The position numbers and the translations under genes are program-made. Shown in pieces: positions 20,430 to 30,845 of a DNA stretch of 64,000 bases. The notes under the pieces were generated by a model, which was not told the DNA's origin, ran no database searches, and saw only the letters and a program-made list of their open reading frames with translations. Numbering within the stretch: the stretch's first letter is position 1; each line of letters begins with the position of its first letter. Source of the stretch: Hyalangium gracile (GTDB taxonomy: Bacteria; Myxococcota; Myxococcia; Myxococcales; Myxococcaceae); assembly GCF_020103725.1 (NCBI RefSeq), contig NZ_JAHXBG010000040.1, forward strand, positions 22,190 to 86,189. Direction: 5' to 3'.

Positions 20430-21929
20430 CTACGGCGTCACGAACGTGAGCTCGAGCGCCCGGACACAGGCGTCATCCGGCTTCGCCGCTGGATCCTCCA
20501 GGAAGGCTCCCAGCAGACCCAGCGCGCAGGGCCCCAGCACCACGTGGCCCGTGGCGGGAAACTCGATGAAGAAGCTATTCGCCAGGTTCTGGTGCACCTG
20601 CATCCCCAGCTCGGGCGGCGTCGTGATGTCGAACTGCCCCGACATCACCAGGGCCGGCGTGTCCCGCCTCACCGGCTCCAGGGCCGACTCGTCCACGGGC
20701 TCCAGGGCCCAGGCCGCGCATGTGTCCCGGATGTCCTCCAGCACCTGGGTGAAGAACGCCGCGACAGGAGGGTAGAGCCCCTGCTGCCCCACCTCGTCCA
20801 CGGAGAAGCCCGCCGCCTCCGTGCACCGGAAGGTGTACTCCCGAAGGTCCGCGAATGAATCATCCCGCTGCGCCCACGTGGGCAGGAGGCCGTTCAGCGG
20901 CGTGAAGTCCCCCTTCGTCATCGAGCTGATGAGCAGGGGCAGGATCGGGATCGACGAGGCGCTGAACGAGTTCAACAGCCCACCGATCAGCTCCTCCTGC
21001 GTGAGCGCCCAGGTGATCGGCTGTCCCGTGGTGGGGTGCGTGGCCTGGATGGTCGCCGGAGTGACCGCCAGCGTCTGCATCAGCTGCAGCGTGGTCGCCT
21101 CCAGGCCCGGGTAGGCCTGGGCGCAGGCCGGGTCCGCGGCACAGGTGGAGAACAGCAAGCGCAGGGCCCGGTCACCGCTCTTCGGCGCGCTCGCGAGGAT
21201 GTTCCGCTCCAGCGGCCCGGTGCTGTCCAGCGTGACGCCGCGGATCCCCTCCGGGTGGTCCCTCAGCACGTGCTGCGTCAGGTACGTCCCGTACGAGAGC
21301 GCGTAGATGTTGTAGGTGCCGAACCCGAGCGCCTTCATCACGGCGGCCACGTCCGAGGCGCTCTCGACGCTGTTGTACGCCGACAGCTCCACTCCCGCGG
21401 CCACCCACCGATCGTGGCACTGCTGGAGCGCCTGCGCCGTCAGCGCCCGCTGCTGCTCGGTGCTCAGGGGCTTGCCGAGCTGCTGCGCCACCATCGCCCC
21501 CAGCTCCGGGCACTTCAGGGACGGCGTCGAGGCTCCCGCCCCGCGCTGGTCGAACAGGATGATGTCCCGCCGGGCCCGGATGGCCGCTCCCGCCGGCCCC
21601 AGCATCAGCTCCCGGAAGGCGCCGATGGCCGAGGCGCCGGCTCCCCCCGTCAGCATCAGCAGCGGATCAGCAGCCGGCTCCGCGCCCGTACTGAGCACAT
21701 GCATGACGGAAAGGCGGATCCTCTGGCCCTCGGGCTGAGCATGGCGCTCGGGAACCTCCACCCAGCCACAGCGGACGCCTTGCAGCGGAAAGGAGCAGTC
21801 CGCCCCCTCGAAGACCGGCGTAAAGCCGGGTTTGCTCGGTGCGTCATCGTCTCCGCACCCCCAGGCGCTGGAGAGCAGGAGCAGCAGGGCAGGGAAGGCG
21901 AGGGGTAGGCGGGCGGGCTTGCGAGGCAT
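20430..21929 (-). CDS. secreted alpha/beta hydrolase, S33 peptidase / TAP type
   Basis: A 499-residue lipoprotein-type exported hydrolase (SSAWGC, Cys25). The fold is that of tripeptidyl-/prolyl-aminopeptidases: oxyanion segment TGGAGAS, FDQRGAGAS, nucleophile Ser in ALSYGTY, acid Asp in SGQFDITTPP and His in ATGHVVLG near the C-terminus (TAP-like domain). It probably releases N-terminal peptides outside the cytoplasm, fitting a predatory, proteolytic lifestyle. ATG 21929 is chosen because it gives a clean signal sequence; the frame runs on for 41 codons. It is divergent from miaB, which starts 102 bases away. Confidence 0.85.
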   Translation of the reverse strand: MPRKPARLPLAFPALLLLLSSAWGCGDDDAPSKPGFTPVFEGADCSFPLQGVRCGWVEVPERHAQPEGQRIRLSVMHVLSTGAEPAADPLLMLTGGAGASAIGAFRELMLGPAGAAIRARRDIILFDQRGAGASTPSLKCPELGAMVAQQLGKPLSTEQQRALTAQALQQCHDRWVAAGVELSAYNSVESASDVAAVMKALGFGTYNIYALSYGTYLTQHVLRDHPEGIRGVTLDSTGPLERNILASAPKSGDRALRLLFSTCAADPACAQAYPGLEATTLQLMQTLAVTPATIQATHPTTGQPITWALTQEELIGGLLNSFSASSIPILPLLISSMTKGDFTPLNGLLPTWAQRDDSFADLREYTFRCTEAAGFSVDEVGQQGLYPPVAAFFTQVLEDIRDTCAAWALEPVDESALEPVRRDTPALVMSGQFDITTPPELGMQVHQNLANSFFIEFPATGHVVLGPCALGLLGAFLEDPAAKPDDACVRALELTFVTP

Positions 21930-22031
21930 GAGTCGCACCGTACCTCGGCAACGAACCCCCTCCCGCCGATTGCGGATTGCATTCCGGCGCCCGGCGTCGC
22001 ATAAGAATCTGTTTTTCAACGGGAAAAGTTC

Positions 22032-23429
22032 ATGAAGCGCTACTTCATCCACACCTTCGGCTGCCAGATGAACGTCAACGACTCGCTCCGCATGAGCGAG
22101 GTGCTGGCGAAGCTCTCGTACACGCCGACGCCGACGCCGGATGATGCCGACCTCATCATCCTCAACACCTGCGCCATCCGCGAGAAGGCCGAGGACAAGA
22201 TGCTGTCGGCCCTGGGGCGCTACCGGCCCGTCAAGGTCAGCCGCGGCGCCCTCATCGGCGTGGGCGGCTGCGTGGCCCAGCAGGAGAAGGACCGCCTCAT
22301 CAAGAAGGTCCCCTACGTGGACTTCGTCTTCGGCCCCGACAACATCGGCAAGCTGCCGGAGATCATCTCCCGCGTGGAGCAGGAGCGCGAGCGCGTCGTC
22401 GAGACCGCCTTCGTCGACTCCGAGGAGTACGTCTTCCCCCGCGCCAGCGCCGAGACCTCACGCGGCAAGGTGACCGAGTTCGTCACCGTCATGAAGGGCT
22501 GCGACAACGTCTGCTCCTTCTGCGTGGTGCCCCACACCCGCGGCCGCGAGGTCAGCCGCGCCTTCCCGGACGTGCTCACCGAGGTGGCGGAGCTGGCCAG
22601 CGTCGGCCTGCGCGAAGTCACCCTCATCGGCCAGAACGTCAACTCGTACAAGGGCGGCATCAGCTTCGCCCAGCTCCTGCTGCGCACCGCCGAGGTGCCC
22701 GGTATCGAGCGCGTGCGCTTCACCACCAGCCACCCGCACGATCTCTCCGACGAGCTGATCGAAGCCTTCCGCACCCAGCCGAAGATCGCTCCCCACTTCC
22801 ACCTGCCCGTGCAGAGCGGCGCCGACCGCATCCTCAAGATGATGCGCCGCGACTACACCGTGGAGCAGTACCTGGAGCGACTCGAGAAGCTGCGCGCGGC
22901 CCGGCCCGGCATCGCCGTCACCACCGACATCATCGTCGGCTTCCCCGGCGAGACGGACGAGGAGTTCGAGCTGACCCTGCAGCTCACCGAGAAGGTCCGC
23001 TACGAGAACCAGTTCTCCTTCATCTACAGCCCTCGGCCCAAGACGGGCGCCGCCCTGCGCGAGAAGGACTGGGGCCCGGTGCCCCACGAGGTGAAGATCG
23101 CCCGCCTGGAGCGCCTGCAGAAGCTCCAGCGGAAGATCTGCGGCGAGATCGCCGCCACCCAGGTGGGCCTCGAGGTGGAGGTGCTCGTGGAGGGACACTC
23201 CAAGTACGACGCCGCCAAGCGCTTCGGTCGCACCCCCGAGAACCGCACCGTCAACTTCGACGGGGATGCCCCCGCCGGCGCCCTGGTGAGGGTCCTCATC
23301 GAGCGCGCCACCCCCAACCAGCTCATGGGCAAGCAGACCCGGGTGGTGATGGCTCCTACCGTCGTCCCCCCTCCGGCCGAGGCCCTGGCGGGGGTCCAAC
23401 CTGACCGGTTTCCTCTCGTGGTGTCGTAA
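22032..23429 (+). CDS. miaB: tRNA-2-methylthio-N6-dimethylallyladenosine synthase
   Basis: A 465-residue radical-SAM methylthiotransferase. The N-terminal UPF0004 domain has Cys11, Cys47 (NTCAIRE) and Cys80 (GGCVAQQ) for the auxiliary cluster. The radical-SAM motif is C157-x3-C161-x2-C164. A TRAM domain ends the protein. It adds the 2-methylthio group to i6A37 of tRNAs that read UNN codons. The lack of a long C-terminal extension and the start MKRYFIHTFGCQMN favour MiaB over RimO or MtaB. Confidence 0.95.
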   Translation: MKRYFIHTFGCQMNVNDSLRMSEVLAKLSYTPTPTPDDADLIILNTCAIREKAEDKMLSALGRYRPVKVSRGALIGVGGCVAQQEKDRLIKKVPYVDFVFGPDNIGKLPEIISRVEQERERVVETAFVDSEEYVFPRASAETSRGKVTEFVTVMKGCDNVCSFCVVPHTRGREVSRAFPDVLTEVAELASVGLREVTLIGQNVNSYKGGISFAQLLLRTAEVPGIERVRFTTSHPHDLSDELIEAFRTQPKIAPHFHLPVQSGADRILKMMRRDYTVEQYLERLEKLRAARPGIAVTTDIIVGFPGETDEEFELTLQLTEKVRYENQFSFIYSPRPKTGAALREKDWGPVPHEVKIARLERLQKLQRKICGEIAATQVGLEVEVLVEGHSKYDAAKRFGRTPENRTVNFDGDAPAGALVRVLIERATPNQLMGKQTRVVMAPTVVPPPAEALAGVQPDRFPLVVS

Positions 23430-23502
23430 GGGGGGCGGTTTCGCCGCCGGGGGGCCGTTCCAAAACTGACGCGAGGCGGTAGGACGTGGTAGGAGCACTC
23501 CC

Positions 23503-23973
23503 ATGGCCATCGTGCCCGAGACAGTGCTGAAGGCGTGCCCCATCTTCAAGGGGTTCACCGACACTGGCATCGCGATCTTCGCCAGCATCGCCGTCCCGCG
23601 CGCCTTCCCCAAGGGCACCCAGCTCTTCGCCGAGGGCAAGAAGGGCGAGTCGCTGCTCATCGTCGGCGAGGGCACCGTGCGTCTCAGCGCGAAGAACCAG
23701 GCGGGCGAGGAGATCTCTCTCGGGGATGTGGGCTCCGGAGAGCCGCTGGGTGAGCTGGCCCTCGTGCAGATCGGCGAGCGGCTGTGCACCGCCACGGCCA
23801 TGAACGACGTGTCCGCGCTGGAGATCCGCCACGCGGACTTCCAGAAGCTCCTCATCCAGAAGCCCCAGGCCTGCGTGAAGCTGCTGATGGGCATCGTCAC
23901 GTACTTCGGCCAGAAGGCCCGCGACAACCGAGAGATGCTCCGCACGCTCGTCGGAAAGGCGCCTGCCGCCTGA
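23503..23973 (+). CDS. cyclic nucleotide-binding domain protein
   Basis: A 156-residue protein consisting of a single cNMP-binding beta-roll. The phosphate-binding cassette region is present (GEPLGELALVQIGERLCTA), with the Glu and Arg expected to contact the nucleotide though slightly displaced. There is no DNA-binding HTH, so it is not a CRP-type regulator by itself. AGGAG precedes ATG 23503. Stand-alone domains of this kind are frequent in myxobacteria; no partner is apparent. Confidence 0.82.
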   Translation: MAIVPETVLKACPIFKGFTDTGIAIFASIAVPRAFPKGTQLFAEGKKGESLLIVGEGTVRLSAKNQAGEEISLGDVGSGEPLGELALVQIGERLCTATAMNDVSALEIRHADFQKLLIQKPQACVKLLMGIVTYFGQKARDNREMLRTLVGKAPAA

Positions 23974-24001
23974 GTGGCGCGTGGTAGCCTGCTCGCCGCT
24001 C

Positions 24002-24994
24002 ATGCGTGCGTGCGCTCCGGTGATAGCGGTGCTGCTGGCCCTCGGGGCCCCCCTGGCGCGCGCCGAGACCGACTGGTTCGCCAGCGTCTACACGCCCGCT
24101 GGCGTCGAAGTTCGAGCCGACGCCCGCGTCTTCGCGCTCTTCTGCCTGCTCAACCGCGCCGGCTACGACGCGGGCCCGCTGCGGCGCGAGCACCCCGTTC
24201 CCGCCTACCGCTATCCCCCGGCCCGCGTGCGCGTCCGCGAGGCCCTGGCCAGCGCCGACCCCGCCGTGCTCCAGCGCGCCCAGGCGTTCTTCGACGCCCA
24301 TCCGCTGCCCCTGGAGCGCTACCTGGCCCTCACCGTCCGCATCGAGGACGAGACGGACATCCCCGCCGAGTTCCGGGAGCTGGAGGGGCTCGAGACCCTG
24401 CTCGATCTCGTCGAGGAGCGGTGGCCACTGCCTGTCCTCAGGACGGAGACCTTCGACGACTACCGATCGGTCATGCGTTCCTACCTTGCCGTTCTGGACG
24501 CGCCGCTCCAACGTGCCTCGCGTCTGCTGCGGCTGCCGGAAAGCGGGCCGGGCGTCCGGGTTGTGGTTAATCTGCTCGCCGAGGAAGGGTGGGTGCGCGG
24601 TTTTCGCACCGGGAAGGGTGTGGTGGTGGTGGTAGGTCCAGGTAAGGCCCCTGAGTTGGAACTCCTGATGTGGGAGTACGCCCGACTGATGCTCCCCGCC
24701 CGGGTGGGCGAGCAGGCCCAGGCTCGGTGGACGGCCGGGCCAGCGCTCTTGAAGGAGGCGCAGGGCCTGGGGGCTCGGGAGGCGACGGTGGGGGAGTACG
24801 CGGTGGCGCTGCTCAGCCGTGCGCTGGCGCTCGCTGCCCTGGAGGCCCCGGACTCGGCCTACGAAGCGGCCGGCCGGCAGGGGTACTTCGGGCTGAAGGC
24901 GTTGGCGGGGAGTTTTGGAGACGCGCGCCCGGTTGATGCGTGGGCGCTGGAGGGGCTGGCTCGGGTAGGTACCGGCCGTCCCCTCCGGAAGTGA
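24002..24994 (+). CDS. secreted protein, unknown function
   Basis: A 330-residue protein with a signal peptide (VIAVLLALGAPLARA). The rest is an Ala/Leu/Arg-rich, mainly helical protein without a recognised domain or catalytic motif. ATG 24002 is chosen because the signal sequence starts there; a GTG at 23981 is in frame. It lies between the cNMP protein and the DedA gene, 20 bases before the DedA start, so co-expression with DedA is likely. Confidence 0.7.
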   Translation: MRACAPVIAVLLALGAPLARAETDWFASVYTPAGVEVRADARVFALFCLLNRAGYDAGPLRREHPVPAYRYPPARVRVREALASADPAVLQRAQAFFDAHPLPLERYLALTVRIEDETDIPAEFRELEGLETLLDLVEERWPLPVLRTETFDDYRSVMRSYLAVLDAPLQRASRLLRLPESGPGVRVVVNLLAEEGWVRGFRTGKGVVVVVGPGKAPELELLMWEYARLMLPARVGEQAQARWTAGPALLKEAQGLGAREATVGEYAVALLSRALALAALEAPDSAYEAAGRQGYFGLKALAGSFGDARPVDAWALEGLARVGTGRPLRK

Positions 24995-25014
24995 ACGAGA
25001 GCCAAGGACGAAGC

Positions 25015-25767
25015 GTGGAAGATTTACTCACCCATCTGCTGAGCGACACCCAGGGCATCTTTGCCTACGCAACGGTCTTCTTGATCCTGCTGGCCTGTGG
25101 GCTCGGTGTTCCGCTTCCCGAGGACATCTCGCTCATCCTCGGCGGCTTCCTGGCGCACAAGGGCGCCGCCAGCCTGCCGGTGATGATGGTGGTCGGCTTC
25201 GCGGGCATCCTCGCGGGAGACAGCCTCATCTTCTACTTCGGCCGCAAGCTGGGGAAGAACGTGGGGCGCAAACCCGGCGGCTTCTTCGCCCGCATCATCA
25301 CCCCCGAGAAGCGCGCCAAGGTCGAGGGCCTGTTCCAGAAGCACGGGCAGAAGATCGTCATGATCGCCCGCTTCATGCCGGGCGTGCGCGCGGTGACGTA
25401 CTTCACCGCGGGCTCGGTGGGCATGTCCTACTGGCGCTTCATCTTCTGGGACGGCCTGGCCGCGCTGCTGTCCGCGCCGGTGTTCGTCTTCCTGGGCTTC
25501 CACTTCGGCAGCGAGCTGGACTACCTGATCGGCCAGCTCAAGCGGAGCCAGACCGCGGTGCTCATTGCCCTGGCCGTCATCGGCGCCATCTGGTTCGTGT
25601 GGCACCGCCGGAAGACGGCGGCCGCTCGAGCGGCGGCGGCGCAGGCCCTGCAGCAGGCCGCGGTGGTTCCCGTCATTCCCCAGGAGGGCGGCTCGGCCGG
25701 GGCCCGCGCGCCGTTCCTGGACGCCGGGGAGAACCAGGTCGTCGCCTCCCGCACCTCCGAGCAGTAG
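25015..25767 (+). CDS. DedA-family membrane protein
   Basis: A 250-residue integral membrane protein with the DedA/VTT signatures: LGVPLPEDISLILGGFL, GDSLIFYFGRKLG and the conserved RFMPGVRAVTYFTAG. DedA proteins are undecaprenyl-phosphate or phospholipid flippases/transporters tied to envelope homeostasis. The last 50 residues are an Ala-rich cytoplasmic tail. GTG 25015 follows AAGGACG and is preferred over upstream frame extension. Conserved Glu and Arg of the family are present. Confidence 0.9.
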   Translation: MEDLLTHLLSDTQGIFAYATVFLILLACGLGVPLPEDISLILGGFLAHKGAASLPVMMVVGFAGILAGDSLIFYFGRKLGKNVGRKPGGFFARIITPEKRAKVEGLFQKHGQKIVMIARFMPGVRAVTYFTAGSVGMSYWRFIFWDGLAALLSAPVFVFLGFHFGSELDYLIGQLKRSQTAVLIALAVIGAIWFVWHRRKTAAARAAAAQALQQAAVVPVIPQEGGSAGARAPFLDAGENQVVASRTSEQ

Positions 25768-25806
25768 GCCCCGGGGCGCATCACCTGCGCGCCCCACGCC
25801 CCGTGC

Positions 25807-28443
25807 TCAGCGTCGCCCGAACAGGCCCTTGAGCCAGCCCACCACTCCCGCCTTCTTCTCGGGCGGGGGAGCGGCCATGGCCGCCGCGGGCCCACCCCGC
25901 GCCGAGCCCGCCGCCGCGGGCGGAGGGTTGGCCGCGGAGTGCTCCTGCATCCGCGCCTTCACGGCCTCGGGCGTGTCGCGGGTGTTGAAGGAGCTGGAGA
26001 CCTCGCGCCCCGTGGAGTTCTCCTTCGCCGTCACCGTCAGCAGCGACTCGCTGTTCACCTCGAAGGTGATCGTCACCTTCACCTCGCCGCGGGGGCGCTT
26101 GGGCAGGCCCGTGAGCTTCAGCGTGCCCAGGAACTCGTTCTCCAGCGTGCGATCCGAGTCTCCCTGGAAGATGCTCAGCTCGAGCTCCGCCTGTTGATCG
26201 CGGCTGGTGGACAGCGTGTACGACTTGGACGCCGGCAGCGCCGAGTTCCGCTCCATCACCGCCTTGAAGCGTCCACCCGGCAGCCCCACGCCGATGGCCA
26301 TCGGCAGCACGTCGATGAGGGTGACACCCTCCTTCTGCCCCAGGCTGTGCGCCAGCAGCGCCGCGCCCAGCGCCACCGCCTCGTCCGGGTGCACGTTCTT
26401 GGTGGGCGGCTTGCCGAAGAACTTCGTGATCTTCTCGTGCACCAGCGGGAAGCGGCTCTGGCCTCCCACCAGCACCACCTCCTGGATGTCCTGCGGCGTC
26501 AGGCCCTTGGCCTTGAGCACCTCGTCGCAGACCTCCAGGGTGCGATCCACCAGCGACTCGGTCAGCTCGATGAGCTTCTTGCGCGTGAGCGTGACGTCGA
26601 TGTCGTACGGCGTGTTGTCGATCATCGTCACGAACGCCACGTGGATGCGGATGTCCGAGCGCTCCGACAGCGCGCACTTGGCCCGCTCGGCCGCGTCGTG
26701 GATGCGCTGCATCGCCACCCGGTCGCCCTGGAACACCTTGCCCGTCTGCTTCTGGAACTCCTCCAGCAGGTACTCGACGATGGCGTTGTCGAAGTCGATG
26801 CCGCCCAGGAAGGTGTCGCCGCCGGTGGAGATCACCTCGTAGACGGTGTCGTGCAGCTCCAGCACGGACGCGTCGAAGGTGCCGCCGCCCAGATCGTAGA
26901 CGAGGATGCGCTGGGTGAGCTTGCGCCCGTAGCCGTACGCGAGCGCCGCCGCGGTGGGCTCGTTGAGGATGCGCTCCACGTGGAGCCCGGCCAGCCGCCC
27001 GGCCTCGCGCACCGCCTGGCGCTGGTTGTCGTTGTAGTACGCGGGCACGGTGATCACCGCCCGCGACACCGCGTGCCCGATGTGGTTCTGCGCCACCTCG
27101 CGCACCTCGCGCAGGATCAGCGCGGAGATCTGCTGCAGCGAGAAGACGCGGTTGCCCAGCTTCACCGCCGCCTCGCCGTTCTCTCCCTCGGCGACCTCGT
27201 AGTGGAAGCGATCCTTGATGTGCTGGACGATGGGCGAGTCGTACGCGCGGCCCACCAGCCGCTTGGCCCCGTACACCGTCTGCCGGGGGTTGGTGAGCAT
27301 CTGCCCCTTGGCCGGGTGCCCGATGATCATCTTCCCGCGCGTGTTGAGCGCCAGGATGGAGGGCACGGTGTTGTGGCCCTCGCGGCTGCGCAGCACCTCG
27401 GGCTTGCCGTGGCGCACGTAGCCGGCGCACGAGTTCGTCGTACCCAGATCGATGCCGATGATCGGCCCTTCGCGCTTCGGCTCCTCCTTGGGAGGCTCGA
27501 AGGGAGGCGCGTTGGGGACCGTGGAGGCATTGGCCGTGACAACCGGAGCGAAGCTGCCGCTGGGGCGCTGCGAGGCCGGCGGGGCTGGCGGAGCCGGAGG
27601 CGGGGGAGCAGCCGGGGCGGGAGCCTCGGGAGGAGCAGGAGGCGGGGCTGGGGGCTCGGGCGGCTCGGGCGGCTGAGCTGCCGACGCCGGAGGCTCGGGC
27701 GGAGCGGGGGCGGGAGGCTCCGGGGGCTCGGGAGCGAGCTCCTCCGCGTCCAGGATGGCCTCTTCCGCGACCTCTGCCTCCGAGGCAGCAGCCACTGGAG
27801 CCTGAGGCGCGGGCTGCGCCGGGGCAGCAGCCACCGGCTCCGGGGGCGCAGGTTGCGCGGGGACAGGTGCCGTCGGGATGGGAGCCGCGGGCCTCGCGGC
27901 GGAGGCCGCCACCGGGACAGGAGTCGCCGGGCTGAGCCGCAGGGGAGGCGTTGGAGCAGGCGTCGCGGGCGGGGCAGGGGGAGGCGCCGCCGAGACTGGC
28001 GCCTCGGGCTGCCCGGGGGCAGGAGCCGGAGGAGCCGCCGGCTGCGCGATTGTAGGCGTAGGAGGGATGGTGTAGTCAGCCTCTCCGACACCCAGGGGCA
28101 CGGGCGGCGTCAGCGCCTGCCCATGAGGCAGGGGAGCGACAGCCGTCTCGAGGAAGCGCTTGGTCTCCGGATCCAGGGTGAGGAAGCGCAACCCCATGCC
28201 GGAGACACCGTGGCCCTGCTGCCCGGTGACGAAGTGCACCACCGCGGACGCATAGATGATGCGCGCTCCGGTGGAGAGCTTGAGATCCAGGGTGACAGGC
28301 GTACCCGGCGGCTTCACCGTCCTGGAGCGCAGGTAGATGCCGCCCCGAGTGATGTTGGCGCCGTACTTCGCGAGGAACTCTTCCGGGGTGGCGAAGGGCA
28401 GCTTGACCGCCAGCCCGATCGGTCCCTGATTGGATTCCGTCAA
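25807..28443 (-). CDS. PilZ-domain / Hsp70 (DnaK-like) fusion protein
   Basis: An 878-residue protein. Residues 1-110 are a PilZ-like domain (ANITRGGIYLRS, then a beta-rich core). Residues 110-325 are an extreme Pro/Ala/Glu linker. From about 327 comes a complete Hsp70: ATPase signature IGIDLGTTNSCAG, phosphate-2 motif VYDLGGGTFDASVL, and EVVLVGGQSRFPLV. A substrate-binding domain and an Ala-rich tail ending in a basic-amphipathic GVVGWLKGLFGRR follow. The short helical lid and odd tail differ from housekeeping DnaK. The PilZ head suggests chaperone activity targeted or tuned by cyclic di-GMP; that is inference. It is convergent with the DedA gene. Confidence 0.88.
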   Translation of the reverse strand: MTESNQGPIGLAVKLPFATPEEFLAKYGANITRGGIYLRSRTVKPPGTPVTLDLKLSTGARIIYASAVVHFVTGQQGHGVSGMGLRFLTLDPETKRFLETAVAPLPHGQALTPPVPLGVGEADYTIPPTPTIAQPAAPPAPAPGQPEAPVSAAPPPAPPATPAPTPPLRLSPATPVPVAASAARPAAPIPTAPVPAQPAPPEPVAAAPAQPAPQAPVAAASEAEVAEEAILDAEELAPEPPEPPAPAPPEPPASAAQPPEPPEPPAPPPAPPEAPAPAAPPPPAPPAPPASQRPSGSFAPVVTANASTVPNAPPFEPPKEEPKREGPIIGIDLGTTNSCAGYVRHGKPEVLRSREGHNTVPSILALNTRGKMIIGHPAKGQMLTNPRQTVYGAKRLVGRAYDSPIVQHIKDRFHYEVAEGENGEAAVKLGNRVFSLQQISALILREVREVAQNHIGHAVSRAVITVPAYYNDNQRQAVREAGRLAGLHVERILNEPTAAALAYGYGRKLTQRILVYDLGGGTFDASVLELHDTVYEVISTGGDTFLGGIDFDNAIVEYLLEEFQKQTGKVFQGDRVAMQRIHDAAERAKCALSERSDIRIHVAFVTMIDNTPYDIDVTLTRKKLIELTESLVDRTLEVCDEVLKAKGLTPQDIQEVVLVGGQSRFPLVHEKITKFFGKPPTKNVHPDEAVALGAALLAHSLGQKEGVTLIDVLPMAIGVGLPGGRFKAVMERNSALPASKSYTLSTSRDQQAELELSIFQGDSDRTLENEFLGTLKLTGLPKRPRGEVKVTITFEVNSESLLTVTAKENSTGREVSSSFNTRDTPEAVKARMQEHSAANPPPAAAGSARGGPAAAMAAPPPEKKAGVVGWLKGLFGRR

Positions 28444-28469
28444 AGCCTCATCCCGAACGTGAGGGGTAG

Positions 28470-30071
<1,602 letters not shown>

Positions 30072-30083
30072 GGCGCCGGGGGA

Positions 30084-30110
30084 GAAGTCGGCGGAGCGCT
30101 CCCCGACTTC
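30084..30110. terminator. bidirectional hairpin between guaB and a convergent lipoprotein gene
   Basis: Perfect 8-bp stem GAAGTCGG / CCGACTTC with an 11-base loop in the 48-base convergent gap. It is placed to end transcription from both sides. Confidence 0.65.
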
Positions 30111-30119
30111 CCAGAGGTG

Positions 30120-30737
30120 CTACTTGCCGCGGCGCTTGCCGCCGCCGGTGCCGGAGTCCTCGGCCGGAGCGCCGACGTCCGCCACCTTCTTCTCCGCGGT
30201 GGCCACGCGGCTGAGCAACGCGTCCTTGTCGTCCGGAGCCAGCGTCTCGATGGCCTGCCGCAGGGTGTTGAAGTCCAGGCGGGCGATGGTGACGGTGTTG
30301 CCGCCCTTGATCTCCTGCACGGTGGGTACGCTCACCAGCTCGCGCATGTAGGTCTCGAACTCCACGCGCACATCGGCGGTCTGCTGGATGCAGGCCTCCT
30401 TGGCGCTGACGATGGCGTCGGCGCCCTCCCGGTACTGCAGGTCCGGGTTGCGCGTCATGGCCTCCTCGAAGGTCTGCGTGCGCTGGCGCAGCGTCTCGTA
30501 CAGGTTGATGTAGTCCTGGAGCCGGTCCGTCTCGGGACGGTTGACGTTGCGCGCCTTGTTGAGCTCCTCGGCGGTGTTGTCGCAGGTGAGCTTGCCCAGC
30601 TCGCCCGCGTTCGGAGTGTCCTTCACCGCGACGCTGGTGGTCTCGCGGTCGAGCCGTTCATCCGAGGTGATTTCCCGTGCCGCACAACCGGTGACGGACA
30701 GGAAGAAAACAGTGGCGGCGGCGGACAGGCGATGCAT
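30120..30737 (-). CDS. lipoprotein, unknown function
   Basis: A 205-residue lipoprotein (lipobox SVTGC, Cys18) with a charged, helical, coiled-coil-prone body and two further Cys (about 52 and 114). The C-terminus is a Gly/Lys/Arg tail. No known family recognised. GAGG lies ahead of ATG 30737. It is divergent from guaA and convergent with guaB. Confidence 0.75.
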   Translation of the reverse strand: MHRLSAAATVFFLSVTGCAAREITSDERLDRETTSVAVKDTPNAGELGKLTCDNTAEELNKARNVNRPETDRLQDYINLYETLRQRTQTFEEAMTRNPDLQYREGADAIVSAKEACIQQTADVRVEFETYMRELVSVPTVQEIKGGNTVTIARLDFNTLRQAIETLAPDDKDALLSRVATAEKKVADVGAPAEDSGTGGGKRRGK

Positions 30738-30781
30738 CAGGACCTCGACAGGGGCGGAACGAACAGGTGGGGTTTTAACGG

Positions 30782-30811
30782 TTGATCTTCCAAAGTTTGT
30801 AGCGGTATGGG
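30782..30811 (+). promoter_or_regulatory. candidate promoter of guaA
   Basis: TTGATC (30782-30787) and TATGGG (30806-30811) with an 18-base spacer in an AT-richer patch. The -10 box overlaps the in-frame ATG at 30807, which argues that translation starts downstream at GTG 30846. Confidence 0.35.
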
Positions 30812-30845
30812 CCGGCCTCCGTCAACGACGCCCGGGGAGAACCTC

